Below are positions 1-5,198 of a stretch of DNA of 5,298 nt, in pieces. This stretch comes from Actinomycetota bacterium (GTDB taxonomy: Bacteria > Actinomycetota > Actinomycetes > Nanopelagicales > Nanopelagicaceae): contig WLJF01000057.1 of assembly GCA_009701945.1 (NCBI GenBank), positions 1-5,298 of the forward strand, read 5' to 3'. Numbering within the stretch: position 1 is the first letter of the stretch; each line of letters opens with the position of its first letter. The position numbers and the translations under genes are program-made. The notes below the pieces were generated by a model. That model was given only the letters and a program-made list of their open reading frames with translations, was not told the DNA's origin and made no database searches.

Positions 1-293
1 CCAGTCTTTGGTTCCTTATCAACAGGAATTCCGCGACCATCATCGTGTACTTCAACAGATCCATCTGATTCAAGATTGATTTCGATCTTCTTGCAATGAC
101 CGGCTAGCGCCTCATCCACAGAGTTGTCAATAATTTCCCACAAGCAATGCTGCAAGCCGCGTGAATCGGTAGAACCGATATACATTCCTGGGCGCTTACG
201 AACGGCATCGAGACCTTCAAGGACAGCCAGATCTTTAGCGGTGTAGCTATCTTTAGAATCCACCGCTGCATCGAAGTTCAATTCATCTGCCAC
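1..293 (-). CDS. parE: DNA topoisomerase IV subunit B (ParE-type), N-terminal fragment
   Basis: This is the first 97 codons of a type IIA topoisomerase ATPase subunit; the rest lies beyond the left edge. The protein binds ATP through a GHKL fold and drives strand passage with its A-subunit partner. Visible motifs are [10 protein letters not shown] (residues 32-41), [15 protein letters not shown] (53-67) and DDGRGIPVD (84-92). Glu53 (catalytic), Asn57 (Mg) and Asp84 (adenine) match E. coli GyrB Glu42, Asn46 and Asp73 with a constant offset of 11. The run [17 protein letters not shown] resembles actinobacterial ParE more than GyrB, and ParE is known to lie near the principal sigma gene in Streptomyces; gyrB remains possible. 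The start is GTG at 293-291, because a TAG stop lies in frame six codons upstream. No good Shine-Dalgarno sequence precedes it, which suggests a leaderless or short-leader mRNA. It is divergent from the DUF7455 gene. Confidence 0.93.
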   Translation of the reverse strand, partial: MADELNFDAAVDSKDSYTAKDLAVLEGLDAVRKRPGMYIGSTDSRGLQHCLWEIIDNSVDEALAGHCKKIEINLESDGSVEVHDDGRGIPVDKEPKT

Positions 294-530
294 GGTGGCA
301 AAGGTTATCTAGCCAATGGTTCGCATCTAGGTAAGCGCGCCGAGGGTCTCATATATTGATTTGCCGGGGTGAGATATCTCTAAAAATCGATAATTTCCCG
401 ATATTTATGCGCTCAGATTGATAAAAATTAACACTATTGGAATCAATTTGCCGAGCGGGGAATAAAGAGAACTGGCATGATGTTCCATAGATATACAAGA
501 ACTTCCCACCTAAGCGATATGGAGAGCGCG
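294..530. other. Divergent intergenic region, parE-like gene / DUF7455 gene
   Basis: This AT-rich 237-base stretch should hold the promoters for the leftward topoisomerase gene and the rightward DUF7455 gene. I find no convincing -35/-10 pair. Weak candidates on the minus strand are TTGATT at 447-442 with TATCAA 17 nt on, and TAACCT (TAnnnT form) at 307-302, eight bases before the GTG start. On the plus strand, TTGATA at 418-423 lacks a matching -10. The arms ATTGAT (417-422) and ATCAAT (442-447) form a spaced inverted repeat. No supported gene was found here. Confidence 0.5.
521..526 (+). promoter_or_regulatory. Ribosome binding site of the DUF7455 gene
   Basis: GGAGAG ends four bases before the ATG at 531 (the GGAG core is six bases away). 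This decides the start: the in-frame ATGs at 477 and 519 have no comparable site, and family similarity begins only downstream of residue 10. Confidence 0.7.
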
Positions 531-740
531 ATGACCGAGCAAGTAATCCTCGAATCCACACCTCTAAATGCCCTCGATCGATGCGATCGATGTGGTGCAC
601 AAGCTTACGTGCGTGCAACTCTGGTAACAGGTGGCGAATTAATGTTCTGTGCCCATCATGGCAAGGAATATGCAGAAAAGCTCAAGACCGTTGCAGCAAA
701 GATTCAGGACGAGTCAGAGAAGCTGGTTGAAGTTAAGTAA
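531..740 (+). CDS. DUF7455 family small zinc-ribbon-like protein
   Basis: This 69-residue cytoplasmic protein has no signal peptide or membrane segment. Its core, LDRCDRCGAQAYVRAT (residues 15-30) followed by GGELMFCAHHGKEY (34-47), is the signature of a small family I know from many Actinobacteria, often beside the principal sigma gene. Cys18, Cys21, Cys40 and His43 (or His42) are spaced like zinc ligands; zinc binding is inferred. The C-terminal tail from residue 48 is charged and probably helical. No molecular function is established. The start at 531 follows a good ribosome binding site; longer in-frame starts at 477 and 519 would add non-conserved residues. The gene stands alone on the plus strand, is divergent from the topoisomerase gene, and its TAA directly abuts the stop of the convergent CDGSH gene. 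An intrinsic terminator follows 20 bases downstream. Confidence 0.9.
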   Translation: MTEQVILESTPLNALDRCDRCGAQAYVRATLVTGGELMFCAHHGKEYAEKLKTVAAKIQDESEKLVEVK

Positions 741-929
741 TTACTCTTCTTTAAGAATGCCCTTATGCGAACCATCGCATAAGGGTTTTTCTTTTGATTG
801 ACCACAACCACAAAACTTTGGGTTCTCCATCGTTTCAATCACATTGCCTTCAGCATCGACCATATCAACGGTTCCTGTGATGCGGATAGATCCGCTCTTA
901 GGGTTGATAAAGACCTTCGCATCAGCCAC
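741..929 (-). CDS. CDGSH-type [2Fe-2S] iron-sulfur protein
   Basis: This is a 62-residue single-domain protein. The C-terminal motif FCGCGQSKEKPLCDGSHKG (residues 39-57) supplies the family's three-Cys one-His ligand set: Cys40, Cys42, Cys51 and His55. Such proteins carry a redox-active, often labile and pH-sensitive [2Fe-2S] cluster; bacterial roles in electron transfer, cluster transfer or iron/redox sensing are largely unproven. The N-terminal 35 residues are beta-rich and contain no membrane anchor, unlike mitoNEET. Translation begins at GTG (929-927), only 16 bases after the sigA stop, with a weak AGTAGG as ribosome binding site. It is therefore probably cotranscribed with sigA. The last 18 codons overlap, on the opposite strand, the terminator of the convergent DUF7455 gene. 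I see no T-rich terminator for this gene itself. Confidence 0.93.
   Translation of the reverse strand: MADAKVFINPKSGSIRITGTVDMVDAEGNVIETMENPKFCGCGQSKEKPLCDGSHKGILKEE
760..795 (+). terminator. Intrinsic terminator of the DUF7455 gene, inside the CDGSH gene
   Basis: CCCTTATGCGA (760-770), loop ACCA (771-774) and TCGCATAAGGG (775-785) make a perfect 11-bp stem, followed by TTTTTCTTTT (786-795). The T tract lies only on the plus-strand side, so the terminator acts on DUF7455 transcripts; read from the minus strand the hairpin is followed by CATTCTTAAA, a poor tract. It starts 20 bases after the DUF7455 stop and lies wholly within the convergent CDGSH coding sequence. Confidence 0.87.
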
Positions 930-945
930 GTAAAGAACCTACTTT

Positions 946-2907
946 TTAATCGAGGTAATCGCGTAGTGATTGCGAACGTGATGGGTGGCGCAGCTTTGAC
1001 ATCGTCTTTGATTCAATCTGACGAATACGCTCACGTGTCACTCCGTGGACTTTGCCGATCTCATCCAAAGTCTTTGGCTGACCATCGGTAAGTCCATAAC
1101 GAGCCTTGATGACATCTGCTTCACGGTTGGTAAGACCACCGAGAACCTGCATCAACTGCTCCTGCAAGATAGTAAATGTCACTGATTCCTCAGGCTTTAC
1201 AGCTTCAGAGTCTTCAATCAAATCACCGAATTCAGAGTCGCCTTCTTCTCCCAGTGGTGTGTGAAGTGAGATTGGTTCGCGACCATACTTCTGCACTTCA
1301 ACAACCTTTTCAGGTGTCATATCGAGCTCTTTAGCGAGCTCTTCAGGAGTTGGTTCGCGTCCTAGATCTTGAAGCATCTGGCGCTGCACACGTGCCAACT
1401 TATTGATGACTTCAACCATGTGAACAGGAATACGGATGGTGCGAGCCTGATCTGCCATCGCACGGGTAATTGCCTGGCGAATCCACCATGTGGCATAGGT
1501 AGAGAACTTGTAGCCCTTTGTGTAGTCGAACTTCTCAACTGCACGGATAAGGCCGAGGTTTCCTTCCTGGATCAAGTCAAGGAAGAGCATTCCGCGACCT
1601 GTGTAGCGCTTTGCAAGTGAAACCACCAGACGAAGGTTTGCCTCTAGCAAGTGATTCTTTGCGCGCTTTCCATCTTCAACAATCCACTCGAGCTCGCGCT
1701 TGAGTTTCTTATCAATCTTCTTTGTATTCTTTAAAGCTTCATCAGCAAAGAGACCTGCCTCAACACGTGTTGCAAGTTCCACTTCAAGCTCTGCGTTAAG
1801 TAGTGCAACGCGGCCAATCTGCTTGAGGTAATCCTTCACAGGGTCAGCTGTTGCACCTGCTGTGAGAACTGTCTGCTCTGGTGGAAGGCGCTTGATTTCA
1901 ATCTGAATAAATCGAGCTTGCTCATTGAAGTAATACTGCAAATCTTCAAGGTTCTTCAAATATCCCTGATTAACGGCTTCTGCAATCAACTTCGCTGACT
2001 TCTCATTGAAGGTGCTCATCGCAAATTGCTGTTGGATCTGCTTAAAAGTCAGAGCCTTGGCATCTGCCTGATCAATATTGTGCTTAGGAGCAACGTCAAC
2101 GCCTTGAATACGGCCATTGATAGCTTCAAGAACGAGGTTCACATTCTTGAGGTCCTTCTTATGCTTCTCGCGCTCATTCTTATCTTCTTCTTCATCTTCT
2201 GCATCAGTTTCCTGCAGCGTAAAGGAGCCAGCTTCATTCTTAGTCTCATCAGAGAGAGTGACAACGCGTGGCTGATCTTTACCATCTGATTCAGCATCAA
2301 TGATTTCAGATGCTTCAGCAATCAGTGTTTCAACATCTTCAAGTTCAACTTCTTCAACAACAATCTCATTGCCATCTTCATCAAGAACGATGGCAGCCTT
2401 GCCACCCTTAGCCTCAACTGGCTTTGGCTCTTCCTTAGGTGCGATCAGTGCAAGCTGAGCCTTAGACAGGATGCGACTTGGTGCGCCAAGTCCTGCCTTG
2501 CGGGCCTTCTCTGTGGCATCTGGGATTACTTCATCAAGCTGACGCGCTTCCAGTGCGAGCGCCATAAATTCTTTCTTCACTGCCTTGCGATAATTATGAA
2601 TTCCGCTTGCTGCAAGTGTTTCAACAATCTCTTTCTGGCGGGCAACAGCGTTCTTGAGATCAACGAGTTGCTGTACTTCCTTTGCAGAGAGATCTTTCTT
2701 GAGCTCAACCTTGGCAGGCTTAACAGGTTTTGCGGCAACCTTCTTAACAGGTGCGGCCTTTTTAGCAGGAGCTTTCTTAGCAACGGCCTTCTTTGCAGGA
2801 GCAGATTTCTTCGTAGCTGATTTCTTCGCTACAGATTTCTTTGCTGCTGGCTTTGCCGCAGCTTTCTTGCCCTTTGCCTTGTTTTTGAGCGCACTAAATA
2901 CAGCCAC
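946..2907 (-). CDS. sigA: Principal RNA polymerase sigma factor (SigA/HrdB/RpoD, sigma-70 group 1)
   Basis: This 653-residue factor recruits RNA polymerase core to housekeeping promoters. A Lys/Ala-rich N-terminus (residues 8-64) leads into a helical segment (75-150), an acidic segment (about 174-248) and a possible region 1.1-like stretch (300-330). Region 1.2 begins at [20 protein letters not shown] (354-373). Region 2 (410-500) holds [37 protein letters not shown] and the -10 recognition/melting helix [20 protein letters not shown]. Region 3 spans about 500-575, and region 4 ends in the helix-turn-helix [20 protein letters not shown] (613-632) and the group 1 terminus [10 protein letters not shown]. 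The core closely matches mycobacterial SigA. The start is GTG at 2907-2905 with AAAGGA five bases upstream. It lies 42 nt after metX and 16 nt before the CDGSH gene, on the same strand. Confidence 0.98.
   Translation of the reverse strand: MAVFSALKNKAKGKKAAAKPAAKKSVAKKSATKKSAPAKKAVAKKAPAKKAAPVKKVAAKPVKPAKVELKKDLSAKEVQQLVDLKNAVARQKEIVETLAASGIHNYRKAVKKEFMALALEARQLDEVIPDATEKARKAGLGAPSRILSKAQLALIAPKEEPKPVEAKGGKAAIVLDEDGNEIVVEEVELEDVETLIAEASEIIDAESDGKDQPRVVTLSDETKNEAGSFTLQETDAEDEEEDKNEREKHKKDLKNVNLVLEAINGRIQGVDVAPKHNIDQADAKALTFKQIQQQFAMSTFNEKSAKLIAEAVNQGYLKNLEDLQYYFNEQARFIQIEIKRLPPEQTVLTAGATADPVKDYLKQIGRVALLNAELEVELATRVEAGLFADEALKNTKKIDKKLKRELEWIVEDGKRAKNHLLEANLRLVVSLAKRYTGRGMLFLDLIQEGNLGLIRAVEKFDYTKGYKFSTYATWWIRQAITRAMADQARTIRIPVHMVEVINKLARVQRQMLQDLGREPTPEELAKELDMTPEKVVEVQKYGREPISLHTPLGEEGDSEFGDLIEDSEAVKPEESVTFTILQEQLMQVLGGLTNREADVIKARYGLTDGQPKTLDEIGKVHGVTRERIRQIESKTMSKLRHPSRSQSLRDYLD
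2716..2886 (-). repeat. Low-complexity Lys/Ala repeat encoding the SigA N-terminus
   Basis: Codons 8-64 of sigA encode degenerate units such as [14 protein letters not shown] and APVKK, giving a strongly basic segment resembling the tail of histone H1. At DNA level it appears on the plus strand as recurring TTCTT/GCT-rich units. The repeats are imperfect. Basic, Ala/Lys-rich N-termini are also seen in other actinobacterial principal sigma factors. Confidence 0.8.
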
Positions 2908-2912
2908 AATTG

Positions 2913-2918
2913 TCCTTT
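2913..2918 (-). promoter_or_regulatory. Ribosome binding site of sigA
   Basis: AAAGGA lies five bases upstream of the GTG at 2907-2905. It supports this non-ATG start, and it gives sigA its own translation signal, independent of metX. Confidence 0.75.
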
Positions 2919-2926
2919 TGGTTTTT

Positions 2927-2943
2927 CTTCGAACTGCTCGAAG
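2927..2943 (-). repeat. Short inverted repeat between metX and sigA
   Basis: CTTCGA and TCGAAG form a 6-bp stem around a 5-base loop, 19 bases before the sigA start. Neither strand has a T tract after it, so it is not an intrinsic terminator for metX. It could be a leader hairpin of sigA mRNA, a processing site or a protein-binding site; chance is also possible at this length. Confidence 0.4.
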
Positions 2944-2949
2944 TAATAC

Positions 2950-4047
2950 CTATATTGTACCTGCAACATCCAAGGCGTGCCGAATCGCATCGCCCATCGC
3001 CTCAGCCTCAACCAAGAATCCATCGTGTCCAAAGTCAGAACTGATGACGATTGGGGCCCCAGCAGTCGGAACAAGCTCTGATATCTCAACCTGAAGTCGA
3101 GGTGGGAAGAGGCGATCGGTATCGATAGAGACCACAACGACCGGCACTGTGATGGCCTCAAGCGCTGCAGCCACTCCTCCGCGGTCTCGTCCGATGTCAT
3201 GAGAGTTCATGGCATCGGTCAGGGCTATATAGGTATTGGCATCAAAGCGCTTGGCAAGCTTTGTGGCCTGGTGATCCAAGTATGACTCAACGGCATATCG
3301 GCCAGTCTCATCTCCTTGAAGCTGCCTACCAAAGCGCACATCCATCTCAGATTCAGTGCGATAGGTCAGATGAGCAATGCGACGAGCAATTCCCATGCCA
3401 TCGATAGGGCCTCGGCTCTGTTCGTAGTAATCACCATCGTTAAAGTGTGGATCAGATTTAATGGCCCTGATTTGAATAGCTGCAGTTCCAATTTGATCGC
3501 CTGTGGCAACAGCTGAGGAACCAATAGTGCAGATAGCTCCCACGCGATCTGGAAGTTGGACAGCCCATTCCAGCGATCTCATTCCACCGAGTGATGGTCC
3601 TACCGCCAATAAATATTTCTTGATTCCGAGGGCATCACTAAAGGCCACTTCCGCATTGACCATGTCGCGAATAGTGATGATAGGAAAGCGCGAGCCATAA
3701 CGCTTTCCATCAGGTGCGATGCTCGATGGCCCCGTTGATCCCTGACAGCCGCCAATGACATTGGGACAGATGATGAAGTATTTATCGGTATCAAATGCAA
3801 GGCCAGGACCAACCATCTGAGGCCACCAACTTGTGACATCAGACCACCCTGTCATCGCATGGTTAATCAAAATCGCATTGGATTTATCTGCGTTCAGAGT
3901 GCCCCATGTTTGATATGCGATGGTGATATCAGGAAGTGTCTCGCCATTTTCAAGAAGCAAAAAACCAATCTTTACAAATTTACGATCACCTGGCTCATCG
4001 CCCTCAAGCCACGCACCGGTGACATCGAAGTTGGGAGTTCTACTCAT
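2950..4047 (-). CDS. metX: Homoserine O-acetyltransferase MetX
   Basis: This 365-residue alpha/beta-hydrolase acylates the hydroxyl of L-homoserine, normally from acetyl-CoA, to start methionine synthesis in the cytoplasm. Family motifs are NHAMTGWSD (62-70), CPNVIGGCQGSTGPSS (94-109), the nucleophile elbow GPSLGGM (150-156), DTDRLFPP (309-316) and SDFGHDGF (337-344). The likely catalytic triad is Ser152, Asp311 and His341. The elbow differs from the more usual GGSMGG. Length is normal for the family. Acetyl versus succinyl donor specificity cannot be read safely from this sequence; MetX is named by family. The start at 4047 is preceded by GAAGGA at seven bases; an in-frame ATG at 4080 would begin inside the riboswitch helix and add a Cys-rich, non-family leader. 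A SAM-IV riboswitch lies directly upstream, and sigA follows 42 nt downstream. Confidence 0.97.
   Translation of the reverse strand: MSRTPNFDVTGAWLEGDEPGDRKFVKIGFLLLENGETLPDITIAYQTWGTLNADKSNAILINHAMTGWSDVTSWWPQMVGPGLAFDTDKYFIICPNVIGGCQGSTGPSSIAPDGKRYGSRFPIITIRDMVNAEVAFSDALGIKKYLLAVGPSLGGMRSLEWAVQLPDRVGAICTIGSSAVATGDQIGTAAIQIRAIKSDPHFNDGDYYEQSRGPIDGMGIARRIAHLTYRTESEMDVRFGRQLQGDETGRYAVESYLDHQATKLAKRFDANTYIALTDAMNSHDIGRDRGGVAAALEAITVPVVVVSIDTDRLFPPRLQVEISELVPTAGAPIVISSDFGHDGFLVEAEAMGDAIRHALDVAGTI
2954..2983 (-). promoter_or_regulatory. Candidate promoter for sigA in the metX 3' end
   Basis: TCGGCA (2983-2978) and TACAAT (2959-2954) are separated by 18 bases and match the -35 and -10 consensus at four and five of six positions. 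Transcription would begin near 2947, giving a leader of about 40 nt that includes the 2927-2943 inverted repeat. This is pattern matching only. Confidence 0.35.
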
Positions 4048-4054
4048 AGATAAA

Positions 4055-4060
4055 TCCTTC
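4055..4060 (-). promoter_or_regulatory. Ribosome binding site of metX
   Basis: GAAGGA lies seven bases before the ATG at 4047. It fixes the metX start and sits immediately after the 3' pseudoknot strand of the SAM-IV riboswitch, which makes it the likely control point. Confidence 0.8.
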
Positions 4061-4061
4061 A

Positions 4062-4173
4062 CGCACTTGCAGCAACACATGATGTGTTGCTACCTGGTCG
4101 TCACCCGGAGCACCCCACCGCGGTGGAGGGTTGCCGTCTCATCAGCCGGGGCTATCGATGAGAACTCGTGACC
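4062..4173 (-). promoter_or_regulatory. SAM-IV riboswitch controlling metX
   Basis: This leader RNA closely resembles the actinobacterial SAM-IV aptamer, which binds S-adenosylmethionine. Reading 5' to 3': GGTCACGAG (4173-4165) supplies the 5' strand of P1 (GTCAC, pairing GTGAC at 4104-4100). P2 is TCTCATC/GATGAGA (4163-4157/4143-4137). The P2 loop CCCGG (4150-4146) can pair with CCGGG (4108-4104) as the core pseudoknot. The conserved GGCAACC is at 4135-4129. P3 is built on CCACCGCGGTGG (4126-4115). GACCAGG leads to a long hairpin with arms AGCAACACAT/ATGTGTTGCT (4091-4071). GCAAG then TGCG (4065-4062) can pair with the P3 loop CGCG (4122-4119), the second pseudoknot typical of SAM-IV. No terminator follows and the metX Shine-Dalgarno starts one base later, so control is probably translational, off when SAM is high. 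Confidence 0.93.
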
Positions 4174-4180
4174 GCTGCAT

Positions 4181-4186
4181 ATATTA
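4181..4186 (-). promoter_or_regulatory. Candidate -10 element for the metX riboswitch transcript
   Basis: TAATAT begins with the TAA stop of the DUF4192 gene. Initiation about seven bases on would fall at 4173-4176, exactly at the first base of riboswitch helix P1, which is why I favour it. I see no good -35 hexamer at the usual spacing (AAGTTG at 17 bases). Confidence 0.38.
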
Positions 4187-5176
4187 CCCGAAGATTGCCG
4201 CCACAACTTTGGGGTGAAGCTGCGCCCGCATCGCAGAAAATGACTGTGGTGGCCAGCCCGCGGTAAAGACTCGGCGCAAGAGATGCGCCAATGAATACTG
4301 ATCATCATCGCTCAGCGCACGGTCTAACCCCTTATGGGCCAGCGCTCCCTCGCCTCGTTCATATGCCATCGCTGCAAAGAGGCATGCAACAGGGGCTACA
4401 AATCCACGAGGTGCAATTCGCAGTAAATCTCGCCACATCACCCAGTAGTAATCAGCGCTCTCATCTGCGTGCGATCCCAATGCAAAATCGCGCACCTGGA
4501 TATCACTCAGGCGCCCAATAACACGAGCTGCAAGTTCCCTATCTTCTGCCCCGCGTCCTTCACGATATTCACCAGCTAGATCAATGACGGCAGTTGCTCC
4601 ATCACGTTGCAACTCTTGTATCTCTTCACTATCGCTACTGACCCAGAAGGCATGCACTTCATCTTGCCAAATACTTTCAAAAGATGAAGGAACCGCAGCA
4701 ATGGATTGCACCAAACCATCAACACTTTCAAATGGCATGGGATGTCCTGCGATGACATGTTCTGCAGCAATACGCGATGAGCCAAGGTCTGGAACAACGC
4801 TTCCTTCCGGCGGGCAACATGTGAGATCCGAGCAGAGCATTGAGCGAAAACGATTATCACGCACAATCAAAGACTCTTTAATATCAATACCAGCACGCAC
4901 AAGCGCTGCAGATGTATTGATCAGAACATTCTCAGGATCTACTGCGCCATCCCCCACATATGCCACAACAAATGCGCCATCTGCCTCATCGCGCAGAAAG
5001 TGCGATGCAAGAAGGTCATAACCACTTGCCTGCAAATCACTCGGCATATCAACGCGCATCGCCATCCCCACCGCCTCATCTTTGAGTGCAACAAGGACTA
5101 AGGAGTTCTGTGGGTGATAACCGATAAGAAATGGAATTGCTGCAAGGAGATCATGCGGGGAGGTAAGAGTTGTCAT
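4184..5176 (-). CDS. DUF4192 domain-containing protein
   Basis: This 330-residue protein is full length for a family widespread in Actinobacteria and without assigned function. The N-terminal signature SPHDLLAAIPFLIGYHPQNS (residues 6-25) and VLVALKD are diagnostic. The central CSDLTCCPPEG (115-125) is the conserved Cys-rich motif of the family, with Cys115, Cys120 and Cys121. The C-terminal part has PVACLFAAMAYERGEGALAH (262-281) and DRALSDDDQYSLAHLLRRVF (285-304), a helical, TPR-like repeat region. I see no signal peptide; it is probably cytoplasmic. The ATG at 5176 follows GAAAGG at five bases. It lies 22 nt after an upstream partial gene on the same strand and is probably cotranscribed with it. 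The metX riboswitch starts right after its stop. A phage- or host-defence role sometimes suggested by its isolation in genomes is not supported here. Confidence 0.93.
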   Translation of the reverse strand: MTTLTSPHDLLAAIPFLIGYHPQNSLVLVALKDEAVGMAMRVDMPSDLQASGYDLLASHFLRDEADGAFVVAYVGDGAVDPENVLINTSAALVRAGIDIKESLIVRDNRFRSMLCSDLTCCPPEGSVVPDLGSSRIAAEHVIAGHPMPFESVDGLVQSIAAVPSSFESIWQDEVHAFWVSSDSEEIQELQRDGATAVIDLAGEYREGRGAEDRELAARVIGRLSDIQVRDFALGSHADESADYYWVMWRDLLRIAPRGFVAPVACLFAAMAYERGEGALAHKGLDRALSDDDQYSLAHLLRRVFTAGWPPQSFSAMRAQLHPKVVAAIFG

Positions 5177-5198
5177 ATAAGCCTTTCAGGGAAGTGAG

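Noticed and set aside
471..487. GAAC...GTTC inverted pair just upstream of the DUF7455 gene
   Set aside because: The half-sites are nine bases apart, not four, so it does not fit a LexA site; flanks are not symmetric.
349..618. Minus-strand open frame overlapping the DUF7455 gene
   Set aside because: It is antisense to a conserved protein and runs through the AT-rich intergenic region; no conserved residues seen.
798..1091. Plus-strand open frame across the CDGSH/sigA junction
   Set aside because: Antisense to two well-supported genes, and it begins just after the intrinsic terminator. No motif.
2927..2943. LexA/SOS-box-like sequence (TTCGAAC...)
   Set aside because: The actinobacterial SOS box needs GAAC-N4-GTTC; here the second half is CGAA, not GTTC, at the required spacing.
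2654..3094. Plus-strand open frame of 146 codons opposite the sigA start and metX end
   Set aside because: It is the antisense reading of the sigA Lys/Ala repeats (giving Ala/Phe-rich sequence) and of the metX C-terminus, both strongly supported genes. It has no homology signature.
4048..4080. Longer metX reading frame starting at 4080
   Set aside because: It would start within the riboswitch 3' hairpin and add a Cys-rich, non-family leader. The ATG at 4047 has a good Shine-Dalgarno sequence.
4071..4091. Near-perfect 21-base palindrome as a repressor operator or metX-upstream terminator
   Set aside because: Its place and flanks match the 3' hairpin of the SAM-IV aptamer, and no T tract follows on either strand.
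4584..5021. Plus-strand open frame of 145 codons
   Set aside because: It lies entirely antisense to the DUF4192 gene; composition is Ser/Thr/Arg-rich with no recognisable domain.
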